Positions 23,181 through 31,440 of a stretch of DNA of 64,000 nucleotides are shown here, piece after piece. The notes beneath the pieces were generated by a model. The model saw only the letters and a program-made list of their open reading frames with translations, was not told where the DNA came from and made no database searches. This DNA comes from CAYXGZ01 sp964464755. Lineage in GTDB: Bacteria > Planctomycetota > MHYJ01 > JACPRB01. The first letter of the stretch is position 1. Each line of letters starts with the position of its first letter. The position numbers were made by a program, and so were the translations under genes. The stretch covers positions 62,001 to 126,000 of the forward strand of contig CAYXGZ010000002.1 of NCBI GenBank assembly GCA_964464755.1. Direction: 5' to 3'.

Positions 23181-24739
23181 AGCTCGATCCTCCTCCGCGG
23201 CTCGGCGGGAGCCGCCTCCCGGGGCGTGGCCAGGCGGGCCCGGCCCTCCGCCCAGGACCTCAGGTGGTTCAGCTGGTCCTCCATCGTGCGCGACAGGGGC
23301 ACGGTCTCGCGCAGCGCCTTCTCGACGTGCGCGGTGGAGAGGACCTTCCCGTCGGAGTACGCGTCGTACAGCGCGGAGACGACCGCCTCCTCGACCTCCG
23401 CCCCGCTGAAACCCACCGCGGCGCGCGCGAGCGCCGCCACGTCGAAGGCCGCGGGGTCGCGCTTCCGCAGCCCGAGGTGGATCTTGAAGATCTCCCGGCG
23501 CTCCGCCTCGTTGGGCAGGTCCACGAAGAAGATCTCGTCGAAGCGGCCCTTGCGCAGGAGCTCGGGGGGCAGGTCGCTGATGTCGTTGGCGGTCGCGATG
23601 ACGAAGACCGACGAGCTCTTCTCGGACAGCCAGGTCAGGAAGGTGCTGAACACGCGCGCCGTCGTGCCGGAGTCCGTGTTCCCGGAGGACTTCGACCCGC
23701 TCATGCCCTTCTCGATCTCGTCGATCCAGAGCACGACCGGGGCGATGGACTCCGCGACCTGGATGGCGCGGCGCATGTTGTCCTCGGACGACCCGACGAG
23801 GCTGCCGAACATGCGGCCGACGTCGAGGCGCAGGAGCGGCATGCCCCAGAGCCCCGAGACCGCCTTCGCGCAGAGGCTCTTGCCGCAGCCCTGGACGCCG
23901 AGCAGGAAGACGCCCTTCGGCGGCGGCAGGCCGAAGTCCCGGGCCTTGTCCGCGAAGGCGAGGGCCCGCTTGGCGAGCCATTCCTTCAGGAACTGCAGCC
24001 CGCCCACCTGCTCGAACTGGAGGTCCGTCTCGTAGTAGTCCAAGAGGCCGCTCTTCCGGATGATCTGGCGCTTCTCCGAGAAGACGGACTGGATGTCGCC
24101 CTCGGTGAGCTGTCCGTCGTTGACGAGGATCTTCGCGAAGACGTTCTCGGCCTCGGAGAGGGTCAGGCCGAGGGCCGCCTTGAGCAGCCGCTCGCGGGCG
24201 TCGGGGGAGATGTCGACCTTGATGTTGGGCTGCTGCTTCACCTCGTCGACGATGCGGTCGAGGAGGATCGAGAAGTCCCGCGTCTCGGGCAGGGGGAAGT
24301 CGACGACGGTGACCTCCTTCTCGAGCTCGGGCGGCAGCTCCATCGTCGGCGAGACGAGGACGATCGTCTTGTAGCTGTTCTTCAGCTGGAGGCCGATCTC
24401 CTTGAGCCGCCGGATCACCGCGAAGTTGTTGCGGGTCAGGAACGGGTGCAGGTCCTTGAAGAGGTAGATCGCCGGGTCCACCTGGTCGATGACGTGGTCC
24501 AGCGCCGCGAGCGGGTCCTTGGTGGGCGACGAGCGGGCCCGCTGCGACTGGACCGAGCTGCCCGCGGGAACGACGCCGGTGGTGAAGGACCACTCGAAGA
24601 GGCGCTTGTTCCGCTTCTTGGCCACGTCGGCCAGCCAGTCCTGGACGCGCTGCTCCTCCCAGGAGACGACGTAGAGGATCGGGTAGCGGGCCCGGATCAG
24701 GACCTCGATCTCCTCGAGCTGCGCGGCGGGGTGCTTCAC
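23177..24739 (-). CDS. Ycf46-like AAA+ ATPase
   Basis: A 520-residue protein. Residues 1-240 form the degenerate N-terminal AAA-like half typical of Ycf46 (EIEVLIRARYPILYVVSWEE). Residues ~245-480 are a classical AAA+ module with QVGGLQFLKEWL, Walker A GVQGCGKS (281-288), Walker B VVLWIDEIEKG, sensor 1 IATAND, and the Arg finger region LLRKGRFDEIFFVDLP. In chloroplasts and cyanobacteria the family is linked to adaptation of photosynthesis, but non-photosynthetic bacteria also carry it and its substrate is unknown. It starts with GTG, 10 nt after the radical SAM stop, and heads the ycf35-DUF2997 module. Confidence 0.9.
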   Translation of the reverse strand: MKHPAAQLEEIEVLIRARYPILYVVSWEEQRVQDWLADVAKKRNKRLFEWSFTTGVVPAGSSVQSQRARSSPTKDPLAALDHVIDQVDPAIYLFKDLHPFLTRNNFAVIRRLKEIGLQLKNSYKTIVLVSPTMELPPELEKEVTVVDFPLPETRDFSILLDRIVDEVKQQPNIKVDISPDARERLLKAALGLTLSEAENVFAKILVNDGQLTEGDIQSVFSEKRQIIRKSGLLDYYETDLQFEQVGGLQFLKEWLAKRALAFADKARDFGLPPPKGVFLLGVQGCGKSLCAKAVSGLWGMPLLRLDVGRMFGSLVGSSEDNMRRAIQVAESIAPVVLWIDEIEKGMSGSKSSGNTDSGTTARVFSTFLTWLSEKSSSVFVIATANDISDLPPELLRKGRFDEIFFVDLPNEAERREIFKIHLGLRKRDPAAFDVAALARAAVGFSGAEVEEAVVSALYDAYSDGKVLSTAHVEKALRETVPLSRTMEDQLNHLRSWAEGRARLATPREAAPAEPRRRIEL

Positions 24740-24749
24740 GGGGGTGTCC

Positions 24750-25739
24750 TCAGGGGGCGATGGCGAACTCGGGGCCCAGGCGGCGGAGCGCGGAGACCAG
24801 CTCCGCGGACCCCGAGTCGATGCAGAGGCGGCCCGAGGGGTCGATGGAGATCTCGTCGGGCGGCGCCTCGAGGGGGGAGGGGCCGGGCGCGAGGACCCAG
24901 GGGACGGTCCGGAGGCCGCGGACGAGCCCGCGGGCCCGCTCGCGCTCGTCGGCGCGGGTCGAGCGCCCGAGGCCCGGGTCGCCGGCCGCGAGATGCCGGG
25001 GCAGGTAGCCGGTCATGAGGACGAGGGGCGCCTCTGGCAGCTCGTCCGCCATCCAGCGGGCCACCGGCGCGAGGCAGCAGTCGACGTGCCCGGGCATCAG
25101 GAGGTGTCGCACGATCAGGCGCGAGTGGCGGGCGGCCCAGCGCAGGTTGGCGCGGACGACCTCCGAGTAGTTCGGGACGCCCGCGAGCCGCCGGGCGCAG
25201 TCGTCCCGGCCGAACTTGTAGTCCGCGAGCACGACGTCGGGGACGCCCTCGAGCAGGCGGAGGCCGGCGGGGGAGGCGTAGGCGTTCGTCTTCCAGACCA
25301 GGTCGAGGTGGCGCGGGACGCGCGCGGCGAGCTCGAGGGCCCCGGCGAGGTGGATGGTCGGCTCGCCGCCGAGGATCGTGACGCTCCGGAGCCGGGGGGC
25401 GGCCGCCTCGAGGCGGGCGGCGAAGGCGTCGGGGTCGAGGGGCCAGCCCGCCCGGCCGTCCTGGCTCGACGATCCGGTAAGGCAGAAGGAGCAGGTCATG
25501 TTGCAGCCGCTGAGGCTGGCGACGTAGGTCGGTACCAGGCCTTCCTCGCCGGCCCACTCGATCCCCTCGTGGAAGAGGCGGGGGACGGCGTCGGCGTGGC
25601 ATCGTCCCGCGGGTCCGGCGGTCCGGTCGACGCCGCAGTCGAAGGCGCAGAGCCGGCAATCCGCCAGGGCGGCGAGGGCCGGCTCGCGGCGATCCAGGAG
25701 GGAGGGGCGGTGCACCGTCGGGCGCCTCGGGAATTGCAT
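24750..25739 (-). CDS. Radical SAM protein (PflA-like)
   Basis: A 329-residue radical SAM enzyme. The SAM-cluster motif CNMTCSFC is preceded by SLSG and followed by LTGSSSQDG. An N-terminal Cys cluster (CRLCAFDCGVDR, then GRC) resembles the extra Cys-rich segment of the uncharacterised pyruvate-formate-lyase-activase-like family. LGGEPTIHL matches the conserved GGEP motif. The substrate is unknown. It is the probable first gene of the operon running to pilT, with only 10 nt to ycf46. A TAGGCT box 10 nt upstream of the ATG marks a short-leader promoter. Confidence 0.88.
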   Translation of the reverse strand: MQFPRRPTVHRPSLLDRREPALAALADCRLCAFDCGVDRTAGPAGRCHADAVPRLFHEGIEWAGEEGLVPTYVASLSGCNMTCSFCLTGSSSQDGRAGWPLDPDAFAARLEAAAPRLRSVTILGGEPTIHLAGALELAARVPRHLDLVWKTNAYASPAGLRLLEGVPDVVLADYKFGRDDCARRLAGVPNYSEVVRANLRWAARHSRLIVRHLLMPGHVDCCLAPVARWMADELPEAPLVLMTGYLPRHLAAGDPGLGRSTRADERERARGLVRGLRTVPWVLAPGPSPLEAPPDEISIDPSGRLCIDSGSAELVSALRRLGPEFAIAP

Positions 25740-25977
25740 GGCCGTTCGAAGCCTATCACAGGAATCCGGGATCATCCGGGAGGATTGGACGCCTCCTCCC
25801 AAGGAGACCTTCCGGAGCGCCGTTTTGTTTCGTTCCGGGTTCACGGTACGGGGGGAGCAATCGCCGTGCCGGTCGCGGTCGCGAGCGGCGCCGGGGTTGA
25901 CGTCCGCAAATTGTCGACAGGAATTGGCATTGGAGTCTGCGAAGCGTCGGGCGTCGTAGAATTCCACGGGGGATGCC
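25740..25977. promoter_or_regulatory. Divergent intergenic region with two -10-like boxes
   Basis: This 238-bp stretch is the longest clean gene-free interval in the window and is less GC-rich than its surroundings. The minus-strand TAGGCT (25750-25755) serves the radical SAM gene. The plus-strand TAGAAT (25957-25962) lies 15 nt upstream of the TTG at 25978. I see no hairpin terminator, tRNA or operator repeat. Confidence 0.45.
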
Positions 25978-26967
25978 TTGAGACGTTCCGGCCTGGCCTT
26001 GGCGTTGCTGCTCGCGGGGTGCTCCTCCGCACCGGGACCCGCGACGCCGCCGCCGGAACGCCCGGCGATGTCCCGGGCCGAGACCCCGCCGCTCCGGGAG
26101 CCGGACTTCCGGGGCTTCCCGCGCGAAGATTCGGGCCCGCGCGCCGAGCTGCTCCAGTTCGGCTATCTCGCGAAGGTGCTGAAGGACCCGGACTCGGTAG
26201 AGAAGCAGGCCGAGCGGCTTTACAAGAAGGGATGGAGGACGCTTCACGAGCACCCTCCGGCTTCACCCCACAAGGCCGATCTCCAGCTTCCTCGGGACAT
26301 GGAGGACTGGCTCCGCGAGTTCGAAGCGTTCACGTCGATGACCAAGGAGCCCCGGCCGACGCCCTTGGGGCTGCGGGAGCTCCAGCTCAAGGTCCCGAAG
26401 GTGGAGCAGGATGAGAAGGCCGTCCAGTTGGCGGACCTCCGCGAGGCGGTGGCGATCCGCCTGCTCGGACTCCGGAGCAACGAATCCGCCGCGCGCCGGG
26501 CGCTGAAGGAGATCGCCGTCGCGCAGGACCTCTTCCGGCTCGAGGACGCGGACCGCAACGACAAGGCGGACTGCTGGGTGCTCGACGTGGCCGGCCTGCA
26601 CCGGATCGTCGACCGCCACGGCCAGCCGATCGCGCTGCTCGCGATCGACATCGCGCAGGCGGATCTCGCGCCCGGTCCGCCGGCGACGCTCCAGTACTCG
26701 CCGGTCGGGCCGCCGCGAGCCCGCTCGGGCTACCGCTTCGCGCGGATCGAGTCCTGCATCGAGGGCGGCGAGGCGAAGAAGTACGACGACGGGTCGGGGC
26801 GGAACCCGGGCCGCTACGGATTCTGCGCGGTGCCGGAGGAGCCGGGGGTGTCGGGCGACTGGACGTTCATCCTCGACGAGCGCCAGGTGATCTGGCGCCG
26901 CGACACGGGCGGCAAGGTCCCCGCCGTCTTCCCCGCCGACCCGGAGAAGGAAGGGTGGGGGAGGTAG
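25978..26967 (+). CDS. Lipoprotein of unknown function, prepilin-like/DUF2950-like C-terminal half
   Basis: A 329-residue lipoprotein: LALALLLAGCSS is a clear lipobox with Cys near residue 15. A Pro-rich and charged segment follows. From about residue 170 the sequence SARRALKEIAVAQDLFRLEDADRNDKADCWV, then GYRFARIE, YGFCAVPEEPGVSGDWTF and RRDTGG resembles the periplasmic domains found in planctomycete pilin-like or DUF2950-type proteins. No catalytic residues are evident. The start is probably TTG with a weak GGGGG site; no in-frame ATG precedes the signal peptide, so start confidence is modest. Confidence 0.65.
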   Translation: MRRSGLALALLLAGCSSAPGPATPPPERPAMSRAETPPLREPDFRGFPREDSGPRAELLQFGYLAKVLKDPDSVEKQAERLYKKGWRTLHEHPPASPHKADLQLPRDMEDWLREFEAFTSMTKEPRPTPLGLRELQLKVPKVEQDEKAVQLADLREAVAIRLLGLRSNESAARRALKEIAVAQDLFRLEDADRNDKADCWVLDVAGLHRIVDRHGQPIALLAIDIAQADLAPGPPATLQYSPVGPPRARSGYRFARIESCIEGGEAKKYDDGSGRNPGRYGFCAVPEEPGVSGDWTFILDERQVIWRRDTGGKVPAVFPADPEKEGWGR

Positions 26968-26981
26968 GGGCAGGGTCTTGG

Positions 26982-27028
26982 TCCGGCTTCTGGCTTTCCG
27001 GCTCTCCGGCTTTCTGGCTCTCGGGCTC
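26982..27028. repeat. Short imperfect tandem repeat (ccggctttctggctct-type)
   Basis: About two and a half copies of a ~20-bp pyrimidine-rich unit (TCCGGCTTCTGGCTT, TCCGGCTCTCCGGCTT, TCTGGCTCTCGGGCTC) fill the gap between convergent genes at 26967 and 27034. No stable hairpin is visible in it. Confidence 0.6.
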
Positions 27029-27033
27029 CCCCT

Positions 27034-28851
27034 TTACTTCCCGCACAACTCCAGCGTCACCAGCGCCATCGCCGTCCCGTAGCTCTTGCCCAGCTCGTGG
27101 CTGTCCACGAAGGTCCCGTCGATCTCCGCGATCGACAGCGCCAGGTCCCGCTGCTTCGCCAGCAGCGCCCCCCGCTCGTCGCCCAGCCGCCGGATCGCCT
27201 CCGCCCGGCCGACCATGTCGTACCAGAAGAAGAACCCGCCGTTCTGCCACGAGTCCGCGTGGTTGTCGTACTTCCGCACCCGCTCCAGCAGGGCGTGCCG
27301 CTCGAACGACGACGCCACCGCCGCCGAGAGCTTCGCCGCGTCCGACCTCCCGTTCAGCAGCAGCGCCAGCTCGCAGTACGGCATCCGCCCCGCCGCCTGC
27401 TGCGGCGGCCCCCCGCGCTCGCCGTAGTAGTACCCGAAGGTCCCGTTCGCCCCCCGGCACGCCGCGAGCGCCTCCGCCCCGCGCCGCGCGATCGCCTCCG
27501 GCACCTCCACCTTCGCGTCGGCCGCCTCCCGCAGCGCGTGCAGCACCGACGCCGTCGCGAACGGGTTGTCGTACTCGTGCTGCCAGATCCCGCTCTTCTT
27601 CTGCAGCGTCGCGAGCTTGCCGACGAGCTCCTTCACCTTCTCCAGCGCCTTCGCCTTGCGCTCCGGCTCCGCCGCCGCCAGCCGGCAGAGGTATTGGATC
27701 CGGTACGTGTGCGCCCAGAGGATCTCGTCCTCGTCCGCCGGCGCCGTGTTCGCCTCGTCCAGCAGGTACGGCCAGGCCCGGTCCAGCGCGGCCTTCACCC
27801 CCTCGGGATCCACCTCGCGCCAGGCCAGCAGCGCCGTGCACGCGATCGCCGTCCCCGCCACCGTCACGTTCGGGATGCTGTCCACGCCGCCGAACACGTA
27901 CACCGAGTCCGTCCACGCCCCCGACGCCCGCTGCAGCCGCCGCAGCAGCGCGACCGAGCGCTTCACGCAGAGCTCCCGCTCCTTCGCGGTCCGCGGCCGG
28001 ATCGTGCTCGTCGGCCGCCCGGCCGGCGCCTCCGGCAGCCACTCCAGCTCCTCGAAGCCGCGCACGAACGGGCCCCGGCCCTTCAGCTCGAGCGCCGCCT
28101 TCCAGGCCCAGGGCGACTTCGGCTCCGCCGCCACCAGCGCCTTCCACGCCTCGCGGCCCTCGGGATCCCGGTTGAGGTTGTGGAGCAGCGCCCCCCTCAG
28201 CCAGGCCGCCTCCGGCGACGCGTCGTCGCCCAGCGCCTCGAGGCCCTCCGCCCAGCGGCCCTGCGCGGCCCGGAGCTTCGCCTTCTCCAGCGCCGCGCCC
28301 GGCCCACCCTTCGCCAGCTCCTCCTCGGCCTCCTTCGCCTTCCGCTGCCGGCGCAGCCGGCCCGCGGGAGTCGCCGGCGCCTCGGCCGCCCCCAGCTCCC
28401 GGAGCAGGTGCACGAACCACTCCTCGCTGAAGGTCGAGATCCGGTCGACCTTGTGCACGACCTTCAGGTCCGCGTCGAGAAAGACCAGCCCCGGCTCGAC
28501 GAAATCGAGCGTCCGGATCCCGGCCTGCCGCGCCAGCTCGCCCTTCGCCCTCAGCTTCAGGGGGACGAAGCGCGCGTTCACCATCGCGACGACGTCGGGC
28601 ATCGCCCAGGGCCCGCCGCGCAGGTAGTCGTCGATGACGTCCAGCCGCTCCATCGGCGGCTGCATCGCGCCCGCGGACGGGGCGACCGCGGGGACGTACC
28701 AGAGGATGAGGCGCCCGGACTTCTTCGCCGCCGCCGCGGCCTCCTCGGCCGTCGACAGCCAGGCGATGCCGCTGCCGCAGCGCGACGCGGGATCCGGCTC
28801 CTGTTGGGGCAGCAGCGCGCCGAGCGCGAGGAGCAGCGCGGGGAGGCGCAT
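27034..28851 (-). CDS. Secreted thioredoxin-like plus alpha/alpha-toroid protein
   Basis: A 605-residue protein with signal peptide MRLPALLLALGALLPQQ. Residues ~30-165 resemble a thioredoxin-fold domain (LSTAEEAAAAAKKSGRLILWYV, VVAMVNARFVPLKL, GLVFLDADLKVVHK) but lack the Cys pair; the active-site position reads VAPSAGAM. A TPR-like linker follows. From ~320 on there are squalene-cyclase/prenyltransferase-like toroid repeats (QRASGAWTDSVYVFGG, QKKSGIWQHEYDNP, CRGANGTFGYYYG, DSWQNGGFFFWYD). It is a Cys-free cousin of the Sec-containing thioredoxin-like proteins at 44-54 kb. It overlaps the upstream lipoprotein gene by one base (TGATG), so they form an operon. Confidence 0.75.
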   Translation of the reverse strand: MRLPALLLALGALLPQQEPDPASRCGSGIAWLSTAEEAAAAAKKSGRLILWYVPAVAPSAGAMQPPMERLDVIDDYLRGGPWAMPDVVAMVNARFVPLKLRAKGELARQAGIRTLDFVEPGLVFLDADLKVVHKVDRISTFSEEWFVHLLRELGAAEAPATPAGRLRRQRKAKEAEEELAKGGPGAALEKAKLRAAQGRWAEGLEALGDDASPEAAWLRGALLHNLNRDPEGREAWKALVAAEPKSPWAWKAALELKGRGPFVRGFEELEWLPEAPAGRPTSTIRPRTAKERELCVKRSVALLRRLQRASGAWTDSVYVFGGVDSIPNVTVAGTAIACTALLAWREVDPEGVKAALDRAWPYLLDEANTAPADEDEILWAHTYRIQYLCRLAAAEPERKAKALEKVKELVGKLATLQKKSGIWQHEYDNPFATASVLHALREAADAKVEVPEAIARRGAEALAACRGANGTFGYYYGERGGPPQQAAGRMPYCELALLLNGRSDAAKLSAAVASSFERHALLERVRKYDNHADSWQNGGFFFWYDMVGRAEAIRRLGDERGALLAKQRDLALSIAEIDGTFVDSHELGKSYGTAMALVTLELCGK

Positions 28852-29327
28852 CAGTCCTGCGAGACCGAGATGGAGCTGATCTTCCAGCCCTCCGGCCCCT
28901 TCACGAGCGTCCAGGCGTCGATGCCGCCCCACTCGCGGACCTTGCCCTCGTTGCCGATCCGGGCCGCGAAGCGGATCCAGACCTGGGCGACCCGCCCGTT
29001 CACCCGCGCGTCCGCCGAGACGATGCTCTCGCCGTAGATCGACTTGCCCTCGACGGCCTTCTTCACCGTCGCGACGAAGTCGGGGAGGTTCGTCGAGTCG
29101 ACCCGCACCGAGCCGTCTCGCCCGGCGCCGACCATCGTGAGCGTCGCGGTGGGGAGGAAGTACGCGGCGAGCGCCTCGAAGTTCCGCGCCGAGAGGTCGG
29201 CGTAGGCCCGGTGCATGAGGTCGACGACGACCTTGGCCTCGGGATCCGGCGGCGCGGCGGCCGGTTTCCCCGCGCAACAGCAGCCGCCGAGCGCGAGCAG
29301 GGACAGGACGAGGGGGAGTCGGTTCAT
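28851..29327 (-). CDS. NTF2/SnoaL-like lipoprotein
   Basis: A 158-residue lipoprotein: VLSLLALGGCCC gives a lipobox with adjacent cysteines. The mature part (VVVDLMHRAYADLSARNFEALAAYFLP, then GRVAQVWIRFAARIGNEGKVREWGGIDAWTLVK, ending GWKISSISV) follows the SnoaL/NTF2-like cone fold, which serves as a ligand-binding or catalytic pocket in many families. No specific substrate can be named. The ATG is 8 nt from TAGGCT. It is translationally coupled to the thioredoxin-like/toroid gene downstream. Confidence 0.75.
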   Translation of the reverse strand: MNRLPLVLSLLALGGCCCAGKPAAAPPDPEAKVVVDLMHRAYADLSARNFEALAAYFLPTATLTMVGAGRDGSVRVDSTNLPDFVATVKKAVEGKSIYGESIVSADARVNGRVAQVWIRFAARIGNEGKVREWGGIDAWTLVKGPEGWKISSISVSQD

Positions 29328-29352
29328 GGGGGCCCAGCCTACCCCGCGAGCT

Positions 29353-30111
29353 TCAGCGGGTCCATCGAACCGAGTGCAGGAACGCGCCGAGCACGGCGCG
29401 GAAGCGGTCCGGCTCCTCGAGCGGCGGCAGGTGGCCCGAGCGCTCGAAGACCGCGAGCTTCGCCCCCGGGATCGCCTTCGCCATCGCCTCGCCCTCGGCG
29501 GCCGGCACGATCTGGTCGCCCGAGCCGACCACCACGAGCGTCGGGACCTTGATCGTCCCGAGCAGCGCCGTCGAGTCGGCCCGCTGCGCCATCCCGCGCA
29601 GCGCGGCGGCGATGCCCTCGGGCTTCGTGTGGAGGATCAGCTTCCGGACCGCCGCGGCGGCCTCGGGCTCCGGGCCCGCGGTGAAGAAGCGCGCGACCAT
29701 CGCCTCCGCGAGGAAGGCCGGGCCCTCCTTGAGGACGCGGAGCGCGCTGATCTCCCGGGCCCGGCGGGCCTCCTCGGAGTCCGCGGCGGCCCTCGAGGTC
29801 ACGAGCACCGCCCCGGCGACGCGCTCGGGCGCCAGGCGCAGCAGCGCGAGCAGCACGTAGCCGCCCATCGAGTGACCGCCCACGACGGCGCGCTCGATCC
29901 CGAGCCGGTCGAGCAGCTCGATCACGTCGCGCGCCTGCTCCTCCATCGTCGCCGTCTCGGCGACGGGCGAGGCGCCGTGGCCCCGGAGGTCGGGCAGGAT
30001 CCAGCGGAAGGGGCCCGCGGGGCGCGAGGCCCAGATCGAGCGGTCGAGCGGGAAGCCGTGGAGCAGGACGACCGGGGCCCCCTTCCCGAGGTCGGTGGCG
30101 TCGAGGCGCAT
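29353..30111 (-). CDS. Alpha/beta hydrolase
   Basis: A 252-residue alpha/beta-fold hydrolase. The oxyanion motif is LLHGFPLDRSIW, the nucleophile elbow GHSMGG with its Ser, the acid lies in VVGSGDQIVP, and the His is in SGHLPPLEEP, so the catalytic triad is complete. It most resembles the small 3-oxoadipate enol-lactonase/esterase-like group, but the substrate cannot be told. There is no signal peptide, so it is cytoplasmic. It stands divergent to the pyrophosphatase gene. Confidence 0.88.
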   Translation of the reverse strand: MRLDATDLGKGAPVVLLHGFPLDRSIWASRPAGPFRWILPDLRGHGASPVAETATMEEQARDVIELLDRLGIERAVVGGHSMGGYVLLALLRLAPERVAGAVLVTSRAAADSEEARRAREISALRVLKEGPAFLAEAMVARFFTAGPEPEAAAAVRKLILHTKPEGIAAALRGMAQRADSTALLGTIKVPTLVVVGSGDQIVPAAEGEAMAKAIPGAKLAVFERSGHLPPLEEPDRFRAVLGAFLHSVRWTR

Positions 30112-30189
30112 ATGGGAGCAGGATGGCGCGGAAGGGGGACGGAACCAACGGAAATCGGGTACAGTCCGCCGACCTCACCCGGAGAGCCC

Positions 30190-30729
30190 ATGGTCGACTA
30201 CGAACGCCTGCCGATCGGTCCGCGCGCCCCCGAGATCGTCAACATGGTCGTCGAGATCCCGCTCGGGAGCTCGAACAAGGCGGAGTGGGACCCCGAGCTC
30301 CAGGTCTTCCGCCTGGACCGGGCGCTCTACTCCCCGGTGCACTACCCGGGCGACTACGGCTTCATCCCCAGCACCCACGCCGGCGACGGCGACGCGCTGG
30401 ACATCCTGCGCCTCACCCTGACGCCCGCGTTCCCGGGCTGCGTGATCGCCGTCCGCCCGATCGCGGCGCTGGTCATGAGCGACGACAAGGGCGAGGACAT
30501 CAAGATCATCTCGGTCGCCGCCGACGACCCGCGCTTCAGGGAGTTCAGCGACCGCGCGAGCATCCCGCCCCACGTGATCCGCGAGCTCGACCACTTCTTC
30601 CGGATCTACAAGGAGCTCGAGGGGAAGGAGACGATCCTCTACGGCTGGAAGGACCGCTGGCAGGCCCTGAAGGACGTGGAGAAGTCGCACGCGGCGTTCC
30701 GGCGCCCCAAGCGGCGCGGCCGGAAATAG
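30190..30729 (+). CDS. ppa: Inorganic pyrophosphatase, family I
   Basis: A 179-residue soluble pyrophosphatase that hydrolyses PPi to phosphate with Mg2+, driving biosynthesis. EIPLGSSNKAEWD matches the conserved EIPxGSxxKYE segment, YPGDYGFIPST is typical, and GDGDALDIL carries the three metal-binding Asp residues. The C-terminus is unusually basic (FRRPKRRGRK). TACAGT lies about 26 nt upstream and GGAG about 6 nt upstream of the ATG, so unlike its neighbours this gene has a normal short leader with a ribosome site. A bidirectional terminator hairpin follows. Confidence 0.93.
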   Translation: MVDYERLPIGPRAPEIVNMVVEIPLGSSNKAEWDPELQVFRLDRALYSPVHYPGDYGFIPSTHAGDGDALDILRLTLTPAFPGCVIAVRPIAALVMSDDKGEDIKIISVAADDPRFREFSDRASIPPHVIRELDHFFRIYKELEGKETILYGWKDRWQALKDVEKSHAAFRRPKRRGRK

Positions 30730-30734
30730 AAGAA

Positions 30735-30756
30735 CCCCCGGCCTCGCGGCCGGGGG
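30735..30756. terminator. Hairpin terminator between convergent genes
   Basis: A 9-bp perfect stem (CCCCCGGCC / GGCCGGGGG) with a TCGC loop lies 5 nt after the pyrophosphatase stop. There is no strong U-tract on either side, so it may work in both directions or act as an mRNA end stabiliser. Confidence 0.6.
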
Positions 30757-30776
30757 CTCGAGGGTTCGAACGGGGA

Positions 30777-31358
30777 CTACTCGGTCTTGAACTCGACGAG
30801 CGCCTGGGTCATCGAGAACGCGCCGTCGTCGGCCTTCATCTCGAACTTCACCATGCCGCCGGGGACGTCCTTGGAGGTCCAGACCTTGAAGGTCACGGGG
30901 CCCTTCATCGCGCCCGGGCCCTGCTGCTCGGGCTCGCCCTTGAAGGACAGCCAGTGGCAGGCGTACTTCTTGCCGCCGGCCTCGACCTCCTCGTCGCCCT
31001 CGCCGGTCTTCTCGAACTTGCCCTTCATCGCGGCGCCCGTGTAGTCCTTGGCCTCGATCTTGGCCAGGACCTCGCGCGTCATGGGCCGCGCCGGCATCTT
31101 CATGCCGCCGCCCGACATCTGCGTGGTCGTCTCGACCTTGCACTTCTCGGGCGTCACCTCGAGCAGCTTGTGCGTGGTCTCGGTCTCCATCGTCATCTTC
31201 TGCTCGCCGTGCGACATGTCCATCTTGCCCGCGTACTTCGCCGTGGACCCGACCTTGCGGTCCTTCCACGACGCGTACTCCGGGTTGTCGATCTTCGCGC
31301 CCTCCTGGGCGAACGCCACCGAGGCGCAAAGCGCGAACGCGAACGCCAGTCTGCTCAT
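30777..31358 (-). CDS. Secreted protein of unknown function
   Basis: A 193-residue exported protein (signal peptide MSRLAFAFALCASVAFAQ). The mature part is Lys/Met/Thr-rich with beta-strand character (MTMETETTHKLLEV, GKKYACHWLSFKGEP, VTFKVWTSKDVPGGMVKFEMK). A short pattern of Met and His (KMDMSHGEQKMTME) is noticeable but not a known metal site. The Cys pair (EKC, YAC) could form one disulfide. The layout resembles planctomycete secreted proteins whose function is unknown. Confidence 0.7.
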   Translation of the reverse strand: MSRLAFAFALCASVAFAQEGAKIDNPEYASWKDRKVGSTAKYAGKMDMSHGEQKMTMETETTHKLLEVTPEKCKVETTTQMSGGGMKMPARPMTREVLAKIEAKDYTGAAMKGKFEKTGEGDEEVEAGGKKYACHWLSFKGEPEQQGPGAMKGPVTFKVWTSKDVPGGMVKFEMKADDGAFSMTQALVEFKTE

Positions 31359-31427
31359 GCGGGCTCCTGAAAAAAGGGGTATGGAGGAGCATATCGGCCG
31401 GGGAGGGGCGGTTCCTGCAGTTTCCGC

Positions 31428-31433
31428 TAGAGT
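31428..31433 (+). promoter_or_regulatory. Leaderless -10 box TAGAGT
   Basis: TAGAGT lies 7 nt upstream of the GTG at 31441 and fixes that GTG as the likely start. Confidence 0.5.
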
Positions 31434-31440
31434 GGGGCCC

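Noticed and set aside
25928..25943. Sigma-54-like promoter TGGCATTGGAGTCTGC
   Set aside because: The spacing between the GG and GC elements is 11 instead of 10 nt, and the TAGAAT box nearer the gene explains it better.
30758..30772. T-loop-like GGTTCGAAC as part of a tRNA gene
   Set aside because: No acceptor, D or anticodon stems can be folded around it; it is just the flank of the terminator hairpin.
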